This document shows positions 8,301 through 15,046 of a stretch of 29,542 nt of DNA, piece by piece. Position 1 is the first letter of the stretch, and each line of letters begins with the position of its first letter. Where the stretch lies: NCBI GenBank assembly GCA_900556025.1, contig USNG01000020.1, forward strand, positions 1-29,542. The letters run 5' to 3'. The translations under genes and the position numbers were made by a program. The notes below the pieces were generated by a model. The model had not been told where the DNA came from. It worked only from the letters and a program-made list of their open reading frames with translations, and did no database searches. Source of the stretch: an uncultured Mycoplasmatota bacterium (lineage in GTDB: Bacteria; Bacillota_I; Bacilli_A; RF39; UBA660).

Positions 8301-8872
8301 TTTAATACATTATAAGGACCTATATTTTTATTTGAATATGTTTTATCTCCAGTATAAGTACTTTTATGTGATCCAGTTGTAGGCATTTTACTATTACTAG
8401 AATCACTACAATTTAAAATAACAGTTAAGTTGTCAATTATTCCATCATTATTATAATCTATTATTTTATCTTTTACTTCTGGAACATTATCTATTAATTC
8501 ATTAATGATACTAACATCATGATTATATTTTTCTGCTTCTTCTTGAGTAAGAGATAATTCATATGAATCAATTGTTTTTCCATTATCTTGTGGGAAATAA
8601 TTTTCTACATTAAATTTTCCATATGAAATAGATGACATATAACTTTTAAAACTTTTGCCATTACTACCATTATATATTTTAATTATTCTATCTCTATTAT
8701 CTTTATTATTAAAGTATTCTTTTTCTTCTTCACTAGCATCGCTAAAATGAGCAAACAAAACTATATTAGCAAAATTTTCTTTAACTTCTTCATCTTTAAC
8801 TACTGCGTTTATATTAAAATATATAAATATTGTTATAAATATAACTAAAATAAATATTATTTTCTTTTTCAT
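5360..8872 (-). CDS. secreted M6-family metalloprotease with beta-propeller-like, Ig-like and fibronectin-like repeats
   Basis: A 1170-residue exported protein. It starts with a signal-like segment (basic MKKK, then a hydrophobic run to about residue 24). The zinc motif HEFLHTLGYPD (209-219) with a following TWDIMA marks a metzincin-like M6 (immune inhibitor A) protease; the catalytic domain spans about 35-415. Residues 430-735 show short repeated blades (for example NNKLYLIYTD, NNKIYVALGG) suggestive of a beta-propeller. Then come a bacterial Ig-like unit (about 736-805) and three related fibronectin-type repeats (about 900-985, 1000-1078, 1085-1168), each with a Y-x-IYRS-type core. There is no sortase motif, so cell-surface retention is uncertain. 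A perfect TATAAT (minus 8900-8895) and an AGGTGA Shine-Dalgarno precede the start. Substrates are unknown; host or dietary glycoproteins are a guess. Confidence 0.9.
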   Translation of the reverse strand: MKKKIIFILVIFITIFIYFNINAVVKDEEVKENFANIVLFAHFSDASEEEKEYFNNKDNRDRIIKIYNGSNGKSFKSYMSSISYGKFNVENYFPQDNGKTIDSYELSLTQEEAEKYNHDVSIINELIDNVPEVKDKIIDYNNDGIIDNLTVILNCSDSSNSKMPTTGSHKSTYTGDKTYSNKNIGPYNVLNTERLMTSILSSESGLVAHEFLHTLGYPDLYTKDDTHPVYTWDIMASASAYVQYPLAYLRYKVSNWINIDTIDSSKTNLTLHMQSNKDGNQAYILKSPINDYELFVVEFRKKAEYKIPDYDSIDSKIGGSGLIVYRVNTTVEEYSNYFGETGIYVFRPNINNNEQLDVQQAFLSKESGRTSIGNSDLSVTDNALTYSNGTNSGIVISNISESSNDYMTFDVSIPEVNDLDIWNNLNFNDTQVDNANKNITSVKFNDTKYFVTYANNKLSTYTYTNNFNLINTKEISNDIVDMKLIENNNKLYLIYTDLTNNLYLNELNNNEWKNILVKSNTDSYGCDSISLNNILYLVFNENEDTKLFKLENNNLVTLGTYASITYGGGQPKITSLDNQIYVGVRDWHNNDNILIYKYDGSFTKITNDNLSSSTYDLESNNNKIYVALGGDNLSIVEYDKDGFKDKVESNVLCFNPELVSNQGNLYLLASSNKVNGTTKIYSYFNNEFNEEGLDVDGYAEKITLLSDDKSIIVSYVRSSDKKIYIKQKDTNNSLISLSITVPNKTTYYENEEIDLTGLKVIANYKKGTKVLSENEYQINNFDTKTIGEKVATITYNGVSNYFSYNVIKKEEPVIVIPVYNIENTNDLNIPNNAKEGDIIYINPITKFGYKYTGVNIYDTNGNNINYILSSDKKSFIMPNYDIKVSSIYEKKNMNDNISSIITSTTYNSISIKWEKIEGAKGYVIYRSTNGKKWKLVKTIKNPNTTTYKNTSLSTNTKYYYKVRPYKLNKRKKVYGKYSNVISSTPRLNNTTSRGYNDYYLYARVSWNKVSGASGYYVYRSDSINGKYKKIATTTKTNYYDKKAKEGITYYYKILPYRKVRGRRVTGNYSNVSSSMRLSDYINFSLERGYRSIKLIINKLPSAKKYYIYRSTSKNGRYSKVATLNPNSYEGEQIIWTNYKLSKNRTYYYKIKVSNNNTSDFSSKKSARTYK

Positions 8873-8901
8873 ACGTTCACCTATCTTAGTATAAATTATA
8901 G

Positions 8902-8929
8902 CAAAATAAAATAACTATTTCTAGTTATT
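8902..8929 (-). terminator. terminator after the polybasic-tail membrane protein gene
   Basis: AATAACTA (8910-8917) and TAGTTATT (8922-8929) form an 8-bp stem with a 4-base loop; the minus strand continues into TTTATTTTG. It separates this operon from the protease gene downstream. Confidence 0.65.
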
Positions 8930-8930
8930 C

Positions 8931-9770
8931 TTATTCGTTTTCTATTACTTGTGTTTTTTTCTTTTTGCGTCTTTTTTTACGTTTCTTTTTTGATTCTTGT
9001 TCTAAAGATGTTTCTTCCTCTTTTACTTCCTCTTTTATTTCTTCTTTGATTGGTTCTTCAATCTTATCTTCTACTTCTTCATCATCATCTTCTTGAACAT
9101 CAACAGTAATTTTTTTGATTGGTTTTTTATTTACTATTTCTTTTACTTTTCTTGGTGCTTCTTTCTTAGTTTCTTTTTCATCAAGAGTAAGCATTGTTAA
9201 CCACGCTGCTATTCCATTATTACTTAATAATATATACATTAATGGTTCTAATAAACTTATTAATCCAAATACTAAGAAGTAATAACCTAATATGGTATTT
9301 CCTACATCAATCTTATTATAAATATTTGCTACTACTAAAACACCTAAAATTGTTAATATGACTGTCATTGGTAATTTAACAAAGAAATTAATATCACCTT
9401 TTTCTAATAATTTTTTAGTATGATAACCTTTATTTAAAACAATAGCTATTGAATAAATAAGCAATGCATCTGCCATAACAAATCCAGCGTTTGGATAATA
9501 TGCATTTACTAATAAAAATGTTGCTGTAACTATATTAATAAATCCAAAGAATAATTGTTCATAATCATCTTTTCTTCTATTTAAGAAATATGTTAACAGT
9601 GAAAAGAATCCAAACATATATAATAGTGGTGAAGCACAATCAACTGGATCAAATGATACAACATCTGATACTCTTAAAAGTATATATCCAACTACTGCAT
9701 ATATTACATATAACATTATATCTAGACCAATTAATGTTTTATCTTTTTCTTTAATTATTTCCTTTTTCAT
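8931..9770 (-). CDS. multi-pass membrane protein (HdeD/DUF308-like) with an acidic then polybasic tail
   Basis: The 279-residue protein has about six membrane segments (between residues 15 and 190) whose spacing and short loops recall HdeD/DUF308 proteins; this resemblance is by eye only. From residue 195 the chain is soluble: an acidic stretch (EDDDEEVEDKIEE and KEEIKEEVKEEE, 227-253), then a very basic run KKKRKKRRKKKK (261-272). A polybasic tail on a membrane protein could bind nucleic acid or acidic lipid; this is inference. A strong AAAAGGAG Shine-Dalgarno sits before the ATG. It follows the AI-2E transporter gene by 14 bp, so the two are likely one operon. Function unknown. Confidence 0.75.
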   Translation of the reverse strand: MKKEIIKEKDKTLIGLDIMLYVIYAVVGYILLRVSDVVSFDPVDCASPLLYMFGFFSLLTYFLNRRKDDYEQLFFGFINIVTATFLLVNAYYPNAGFVMADALLIYSIAIVLNKGYHTKKLLEKGDINFFVKLPMTVILTILGVLVVANIYNKIDVGNTILGYYFLVFGLISLLEPLMYILLSNNGIAAWLTMLTLDEKETKKEAPRKVKEIVNKKPIKKITVDVQEDDDEEVEDKIEEPIKEEIKEEVKEEETSLEQESKKKRKKRRKKKKTQVIENE

Positions 9771-9784
9771 TCTTTACTCCTTTT

Positions 9785-10960
9785 TTAATCTTCATCACTA
9801 TTATCTAAAAATCCGAATATATCATATTTTTCATCTAAGAATACATAAATTATTTTTAATAGTGCAACTACTGGTGTAGCTATTACCATACCTATAATAC
9901 CAAACATATATTCAAATACTAATAATGAAAGTATTATAGTTATTGGACTTAAATTCATTTTTTTACTCATTACTAATGGTTGAAGTATATTTCCATCAAT
10001 AGTTTGTGTTACTAGAATAAATGCTAATGTAAGTGTTCCAATTAATGAACTTTGAGCAAATCCAATAGCTCCTGCTACTGCAGCACCCATATATGGTCCA
10101 ATATATGGAATTAAGTTAGTCACTACACAGATGAATGATACTAATACTGCTGCATTTAATCCTATTATTGAAAATCCTATAACAGATACTACAAATAATA
10201 ATAATGATAACCATAATGTTCCACTTATGAATGAATATAATGATTCATCTAATTTTTCTAATAAATATTTAATTTCTTTTCTTGATTTTTTAGGAAACAT
10301 ATTAACAAATCCATCTGTTACTTTTTCAAAATCAAATGATATATAGAATGCTAAAATTAGACTTAATAATATTTTTCCTATTCCACTTGCTAAAGCAGCT
10401 ACTATATTTACTGCCATAGTTGGTAAATTCTTTTGAATATTACTTCCGAAACTCTCTATTTTAGTTAAGAATGAACTTTTAATTGTATCTAAATTTTCTA
10501 AACTTAAATTAGATAATTTTACAAATATATCATCTATCCATCCTTTTACATCAGAAGTTATTTTTGGAATAGATGAAACTAATTCACTTATTTGTTCTCC
10601 AAGAGATGGAATTGTAAATACAAATATTAATACTATTACTGCTATTAGTATTAAATATGTAATAGCGACACTTAATCCTTTTTTAACACCTTTATCAGTT
10701 AATTTTTTTACTAAAGGATTTAGCATCCATGCAATAAACCAACCTATAAATAAAGGTGAAATAATTGATAAGATTTTACCTACAAATGTTAATATTTTCC
10801 AATCTTTAAGTATTAAACTTACAACGTATATTAATAATATTATAAACAATAAATATAGTATTTTAAGTATTTTATTACCAGTATTTAAAGCTTGATTTAT
10901 TTTTTTAGCACTAACTGTTTTACCAGTTAAAGACTTTGTTTTATTTTCATCTTTGTCCAT
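9785..10960 (-). CDS. AI-2E family transporter
   Basis: The 391-residue membrane protein has the AI-2E (TqsA/YtvI-like) pattern: two N-terminal hydrophobic hairpins with SPLFIGWFIAWMLNPLV, a soluble amphipathic middle, then GLNAAVLVSFICVVTNLIPYIGPYMGA and QTIDGNILQPLVMSKKM, the latter being very typical of the family. Members export small molecules (AI-2 in E. coli) or act as Na+/H+ antiporters, so the substrate here is unknown. The start is supported by AAGGAG plus AAAGG upstream. Operon with the polybasic-tail protein downstream. Confidence 0.93.
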   Translation of the reverse strand: MDKDENKTKSLTGKTVSAKKINQALNTGNKILKILYLLFIILLIYVVSLILKDWKILTFVGKILSIISPLFIGWFIAWMLNPLVKKLTDKGVKKGLSVAITYLILIAVIVLIFVFTIPSLGEQISELVSSIPKITSDVKGWIDDIFVKLSNLSLENLDTIKSSFLTKIESFGSNIQKNLPTMAVNIVAALASGIGKILLSLILAFYISFDFEKVTDGFVNMFPKKSRKEIKYLLEKLDESLYSFISGTLWLSLLLFVVSVIGFSIIGLNAAVLVSFICVVTNLIPYIGPYMGAAVAGAIGFAQSSLIGTLTLAFILVTQTIDGNILQPLVMSKKMNLSPITIILSLLVFEYMFGIIGMVIATPVVALLKIIYVFLDEKYDIFGFLDNSDED

Positions 10961-11000
10961 AATACCTTTCTCCTTATATTAATAATAGCACAATTTTAGA

Positions 11001-11028
11001 AAAAAAAATAGTTCAAAGGAACTATTTT
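11001..11028 (-). terminator. intrinsic terminator after the recD2/small peptide unit
   Basis: A 10-bp perfect stem (AAAATAGTTC 11005-11014; GAACTATTTT 11019-11028) with a 4-base loop is followed on the minus strand by four further T (eight in a row including the arm). It overlaps the stop codon of the small ORF. Confidence 0.88.
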
Positions 11029-11149
11029 AATCATCAATTTTCTTTGATATTTTGTTCATTGTTTTAAATATATCTTTTTCATATTTTTTATACATAACTC
11101 CGATAGCTATACCACTTGCTAGAGTTAACATTTTTCCAACCGTTTTAAT
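11027..11149 (-). CDS. small (about 40 aa) single-span membrane peptide with a probable ATT start
   Basis: The frame reads IKTVGKMLTLASGIAIGVMY followed by KKYEKDIFKTMNKISKKIDD and a stop at 11027-11029. It has a short hydrophobic span and a charged, amphipathic C-terminus, resembling small YtxH-like peptides in general layout only. An AAGGAG Shine-Dalgarno (11164-11159) lies 9 bases before an ATT codon at 11149; the only ATG in frame (11131) is 27 bases from it, and the in-frame stretch has no well-placed GTG or TTG. An ATT start is rare. Alternatively, translation begins at 11131 (34 residues) with no usable Shine-Dalgarno. It sits 43 bp after recD2, before a strong terminator. Function unknown. 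Confidence 0.5.
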   Translation of the reverse strand: MKTVGKMLTLASGIAIGVMYKKYEKDIFKTMNKISKKIDD

Positions 11150-11192
11150 AATATCACTCTCCTTGATATTATTATTAGTTATTTAAATATTT

Positions 11193-13346
11193 TTATACAT
11201 TTTTTAAATAAGTTACTCTATTATCTGCATATAGTGTTTGTACAGATAAATTTAATGACTCAATATTTCCAATTATTATTAGTGATGATTTAGCTCTTGT
11301 AATAGCAGTATATATTAATTTATTATAGAACATTCTTCTAAAACTTTTAGCTAATATCACTACAACATTATCATATTCGCTTCCTTGTGATTTATGAATA
11401 CTAATTGCATAAGCAAGAGTGAACTTATCAAATTCACCACTTTTATATGTAACTATATTACCCATATAATCTATAGAAATATAAAGTTTAGAATCAATAT
11501 ATTCAATTGATTTAATATAACCTATATCACCATTAAACACATTATTTTCTACATCATTTACTAATTGTATTACTTTATCATTAATACCATAATATTTATC
11601 TCCAATTTGAACTTTGTCATCTCTATTATTAAATATATTAGACATTAATTTATTTATATTATCTATTCCACATAAACCTTTATACATTGGTACTAGTACT
11701 TGAAAGTTTTCTATACTAATATTTTTTTCTTTTATTTTAGAACAAACTTCGCTTAAATAAGTCATTATATTTTCATCACTACTTTCGATAAATCTAAAGT
11801 CACTATATGCTTCAAATTTATCAAAATGTTTTTTATTTTTTATATCATTTGCTAAGTATGTAATATAACTTCCTTCTTTAACTCTATAAATAATATTTAG
11901 ACATTTACTCTTAACATTATCTAACTTTAATAAATCATTTAATACATCTCCTGGTCCAATAGATGGTAATTGATTAGCATCACCTATTAATAATAATTTA
12001 ACATTAAATCTTAATGCATTTAATAGTGATGACATTAAAAATATATCTACCATACTTGCTTCATCTACAATTATTATTTTTTCATTTACTTTATTAAATT
12101 CATTCATTTGAAATGAACCTGTTTCTTTATTCCATTTTAGAAATTTATGTATTGTATAAGCTGGTACATTAACACTTTCCATCATCCTTTTAGCACTTCT
12201 TCCAGTTGGAGCTAAAAGAGCAATATCAGTATCTCTTACTTTATAAATACTTTTCATTATACTAACAATAGCTTTAATAATAGTAGTTTTTCCAGTACCT
12301 GGTCCTCCAGTTATAATATAGAAATTATTCTTTAATGAACCTTTAATTGCACTCTTTTGATCATCATTAAATTTAATATTAGCTTCTTTTTCATATTGAC
12401 TTATATAGTCTTCTATAGTTTCATTTTTAATTACTTCTTTAACATCATTAATTCTATTAATATTTGTAAGAATATTCTTTTCAGTATAAAAGAAATCATG
12501 TAATGTTACTAAGTCTTTATATAAAACCACATCATTAGATTCAATTAATGAGTTTAAATGAACAATAAATTTATTTGAATCAAATTCTCTATTAAAACTT
12601 TTTTTCATTCTAATAAATAATTCTTCTTTTTGTACAAGAGTGTCTCCTGTTTCATAACACATATTATAAATATTATGTTTTATTAATGCTTCTATTCTTC
12701 TTGGATCTTGTTCATCATTATCTTTTAAAAATATTAAATCTAATTTATCAAAATTTATATTTGTTACTAATTCATAAATATTATTTTCTATGATGCTTTC
12801 TAATTTTGAACCAAAAAGTGTTAGTAAATCAATAGCTTCTCTTACACTAAAACCATATCCATTTAATTTAATAATCATATCTTGATTTAATTCATTATCA
12901 ACAATTTTATCATGCATACTTTTAGCTTTTAATTCACTCATTCCACTTACTGTTGATAGTTGTCTATAATCATTTTTTATAATATCAATAGTATTCATTC
13001 CAAATCTTTCAACTATTTTTTTAGCAGTTTTTTCGCCTATTCCTCTAAACATACCACTAGATAAATATAATATTAAACTATCAGTATCAGTTGGAGATTT
13101 TAATTCATATGTTTCTACATTATATTGAATACCATATTTAGGATGATTATACATTTTTCCATATAAAACATATTCTAAATCTAAATTAATATCATTAAAG
13201 TTACCAGTGAATCCAATTACTTTATCAACATACATAAGAGCTTCATTATCGTTAGTTTCTTTTACTCTAAAAAGACCAATTTTATATGGCCCATTATTGC
13301 TTTCATAAATAATTTTTCTAATATTTCCACTGATATAATTCTTCAT
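11193..13346 (-). CDS. recD2: RecD2-type SF1B DNA helicase
   Basis: The 717-residue protein has the RecD2 layout: an N-terminal OB-like part and helix-hairpin-helix region (RGIGEKTAKKIVERFG, about 101-116), then the SF1 core with Walker A GGPGTGKT (347-354), Walker B DEASMVD (428-434), GDANQLPSIGPGDVL and a C-terminal UvrD-like motif SIHKSQGSEYDNVVV. RecD2 is a 5'-3' helicase acting outside RecBCD in repair and replication-fork maintenance. There is no Shine-Dalgarno before the ATG; an extended -10 (TGATAAAAT) ends 7 bases upstream, so the mRNA is probably leaderless. Downstream is a small peptide gene. Confidence 0.95.
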   Translation of the reverse strand: MKNYISGNIRKIIYESNNGPYKIGLFRVKETNDNEALMYVDKVIGFTGNFNDINLDLEYVLYGKMYNHPKYGIQYNVETYELKSPTDTDSLILYLSSGMFRGIGEKTAKKIVERFGMNTIDIIKNDYRQLSTVSGMSELKAKSMHDKIVDNELNQDMIIKLNGYGFSVREAIDLLTLFGSKLESIIENNIYELVTNINFDKLDLIFLKDNDEQDPRRIEALIKHNIYNMCYETGDTLVQKEELFIRMKKSFNREFDSNKFIVHLNSLIESNDVVLYKDLVTLHDFFYTEKNILTNINRINDVKEVIKNETIEDYISQYEKEANIKFNDDQKSAIKGSLKNNFYIITGGPGTGKTTIIKAIVSIMKSIYKVRDTDIALLAPTGRSAKRMMESVNVPAYTIHKFLKWNKETGSFQMNEFNKVNEKIIIVDEASMVDIFLMSSLLNALRFNVKLLLIGDANQLPSIGPGDVLNDLLKLDNVKSKCLNIIYRVKEGSYITYLANDIKNKKHFDKFEAYSDFRFIESSDENIMTYLSEVCSKIKEKNISIENFQVLVPMYKGLCGIDNINKLMSNIFNNRDDKVQIGDKYYGINDKVIQLVNDVENNVFNGDIGYIKSIEYIDSKLYISIDYMGNIVTYKSGEFDKFTLAYAISIHKSQGSEYDNVVVILAKSFRRMFYNKLIYTAITRAKSSLIIIGNIESLNLSVQTLYADNRVTYLKNV

Positions 13347-13353
13347 ACAAAAT

Positions 13354-13362
13354 ATTTTATCA
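13354..13362 (-). promoter_or_regulatory. extended -10 promoter of recD2, probable leaderless start
   Basis: Minus-strand TGATAAAAT ends at 13354, seven bases before the recD2 ATG at 13346. It has the same form (TGA-TAnAAT) and spacing as the promoter of the folate cyclo-ligase gene. No good -35 is visible. Confidence 0.5.
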
Positions 13363-13400
13363 CAAAATAAATTTATCTACTATAAATATTTTAATTTTAC

Positions 13401-13429
13401 TTGACTAAAAGTTAAAAATATAAAATAAT
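13401..13429 (+). promoter_or_regulatory. probable promoter of the DUF1292-transglycosylase operon
   Basis: TTGACT (13401-13406), a 17-bp spacer and AATAAT (13424-13429) give five of six matches in each box. The predicted start is next to the AGGAG of the first gene, giving a very short leader. Confidence 0.5.
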
Positions 13430-13448
13430 TATACTAGGAGTGAATTAT

Positions 13449-13679
13449 ATGAAAGATGAGATTTTTACAATAGATGGTGAAAAATATAAAGTAATAAAAA
13501 TGCTTTATAATGATAAAACAGATAAGTCATATATAGTTTATGAAAATTGTAATAAAGAAGATAAGAATATATATGCATCTACTTTTTCTTTTGCGGGTAA
13601 CCAACTTGTATTAGATGAAATTACTAGTGATGAAGAATGGAATTTTATTGATTCTGAATTAGGTGACGTTGATGAATAG
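13449..13679 (+). CDS. DUF1292-like small protein (YrzB type)
   Basis: From the ATG at 13449 the protein has 76 residues: EIFTIDGEKYKVIKMLYND, then a central region and an acidic end (DEEWNFIDSELGDVDE). This composition and the 'F.I.GeeY.Vl......d' opening resemble DUF1292 proteins, which have no assigned function. The GTG at 13440 is inside the AGGAG ribosome site and is not used. Its end overlaps the next gene by 8 bp (ATGAATAG), so the pair is translationally coupled. Assignment by eye; moderate certainty for the family. Confidence 0.7.
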   Translation: MKDEIFTIDGEKYKVIKMLYNDKTDKSYIVYENCNKEDKNIYASTFSFAGNQLVLDEITSDEEWNFIDSELGDVDE

Positions 13680-15018
13680 TTTATGGTTTTATTTTGATGA
13701 TAATGATAGAACTGTTGAATGTAGATATTATGAAGAATATGACAGTGGTAAATATGTAAGAATTGAACTTCCTCAAGATAAATTTAGAAAATATTTTGAG
13801 TCCTTTTATAAGAAGTATCAAATGGTAGATAAACTCACTAAAAATGCTGTTGTTCATCAGTTTTATGATATAGATGTTTATGAAGCAGATAAAATGATTG
13901 AAGAATCTAAAAGATATACTAATCCTAGAGAAAGTGATTTTAAAACTATTGAGATTAAAAGGAGTACTCCTGTTGTTAAAGATGAATTCCCTTCTTTAGA
14001 AAAAATTAATACTAAGCCTAAAAGAAAAGTTAAAAGAACTAATTTATTTAAAAATGGTGTTATAGTTTTTGCTAGTGCTGCTCTTATCACTTCTATTGGT
14101 GTATTTGCTTCTAAAAATGCTAATCTAAAAAAAGTTCATGTTGATGTTAATGATAAATATACTATAGAAGAAACTGAAAAAAATAATATTCAAGATAAAG
14201 GAATAACTTTTATAGATGGAAATGATGAAATTGAATTAAGTTTTGATGATGAAAAACATGAAGATGTTAGTCTTCCTCAAGAAGAAACTCCTATTGAAGA
14301 AAATAAAGAAGATACTATAAAAGAAGAAGTAATCAGCGAACCTGAAGTTGTTAATGAAGAAGTTCACCCTGACTATAATATAGAAATACAAACTTCTGAT
14401 GAAACAAATGCAGAAAAAGCTTTTCTAACTGAAGCATATTATGGAGATGCGATTAAAAAAGAAGCAGAAAGATATGGAATTGATTATAATGTTTTAAGAG
14501 CTATTGGTACTCATGAAAGAGGTATTCATAGTAATGTTGTAGATTCTGGTGGTGGTATTGGATTATTTCAAATTCAAATTGGTGGTTCTTATTCATGGAT
14601 TGGTTCTACTATTAGAGCTTATAATTTTGAAACTAATGCATGGGAAGAAGAAGTAATTACTGAAGAAAAAGCTAGTGATATATTTGGCAATATTAAACTT
14701 GGAGCTATGATTTTCCAAGATTGTCTTAGAAGAAATAATTACGATGTTGCTAAAGCTATAACCGAATATAATTATGGTTCACCAAATTTACAAGTTGTGC
14801 TAAATAACTATAAAAATTATGAAAATCCTAATTATAATTATGATCCTTCTGATTTAAATTGGTTAAAGTATAGAACTCTTATTTCTGGAGGAGATCCAAA
14901 TTATTTAGAAAATGTTTTTAAATATATAGAGAATGGTTCTATTCTTACATTTTATACTCCTAATGGAAATTGTATACATATTGAATATGATAATTTAAAT
15001 ATGAATAAAACAATGTAA
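13672..15018 (+). CDS. membrane-anchored lytic transglycosylase/lysozyme-like protein
   Basis: The N-terminal about 120 residues are charged and probably cytoplasmic (there is no signal peptide), followed by a basic patch (KPKRKVKR), one membrane segment (about 127-146), a long acidic linker (to about 245) and a C-terminal lysozyme-like domain. That domain has AIGTHERGIHS with the likely catalytic Glu (about 282), GGGIGLFQIQ and AITEYNYGSP, the pattern of SLT/lysozyme-fold murein hydrolases. It would cleave peptidoglycan from the outer face of the membrane. The ATG at 13672 is chosen because AGGTGA precedes it; a GTG lies 9 bp upstream. The cytoplasmic domain is unusual for a cell wall hydrolase and may receive an intracellular signal, possibly with the coupled DUF1292-like protein. 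Confidence 0.85.
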   Translation: MNSLWFYFDDNDRTVECRYYEEYDSGKYVRIELPQDKFRKYFESFYKKYQMVDKLTKNAVVHQFYDIDVYEADKMIEESKRYTNPRESDFKTIEIKRSTPVVKDEFPSLEKINTKPKRKVKRTNLFKNGVIVFASAALITSIGVFASKNANLKKVHVDVNDKYTIEETEKNNIQDKGITFIDGNDEIELSFDDEKHEDVSLPQEETPIEENKEDTIKEEVISEPEVVNEEVHPDYNIEIQTSDETNAEKAFLTEAYYGDAIKKEAERYGIDYNVLRAIGTHERGIHSNVVDSGGGIGLFQIQIGGSYSWIGSTIRAYNFETNAWEEEVITEEKASDIFGNIKLGAMIFQDCLRRNNYDVAKAITEYNYGSPNLQVVLNNYKNYENPNYNYDPSDLNWLKYRTLISGGDPNYLENVFKYIENGSILTFYTPNGNCIHIEYDNLNMNKTM

Positions 15019-15046
15019 AAAAAATGAGTTCGATTGAACTCATTTT
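15017..15046. terminator. bidirectional terminator between convergent genes
   Basis: AAAATGAGTTC (15021-15031) and GAACTCATTTT (15036-15046) form an 11-bp stem with a 4-base loop, flanked by A and T runs on both sides. It serves the transglycosylase gene on plus and the hybrid kinase gene on minus, and overlaps the kinase stop. Confidence 0.9.

Noticed and set aside
13878..14090. Minus-strand hydrophobic ORF within the transglycosylase gene
   Set aside because: It is the reverse complement of coding sequence around the membrane segment, with no ribosome site.
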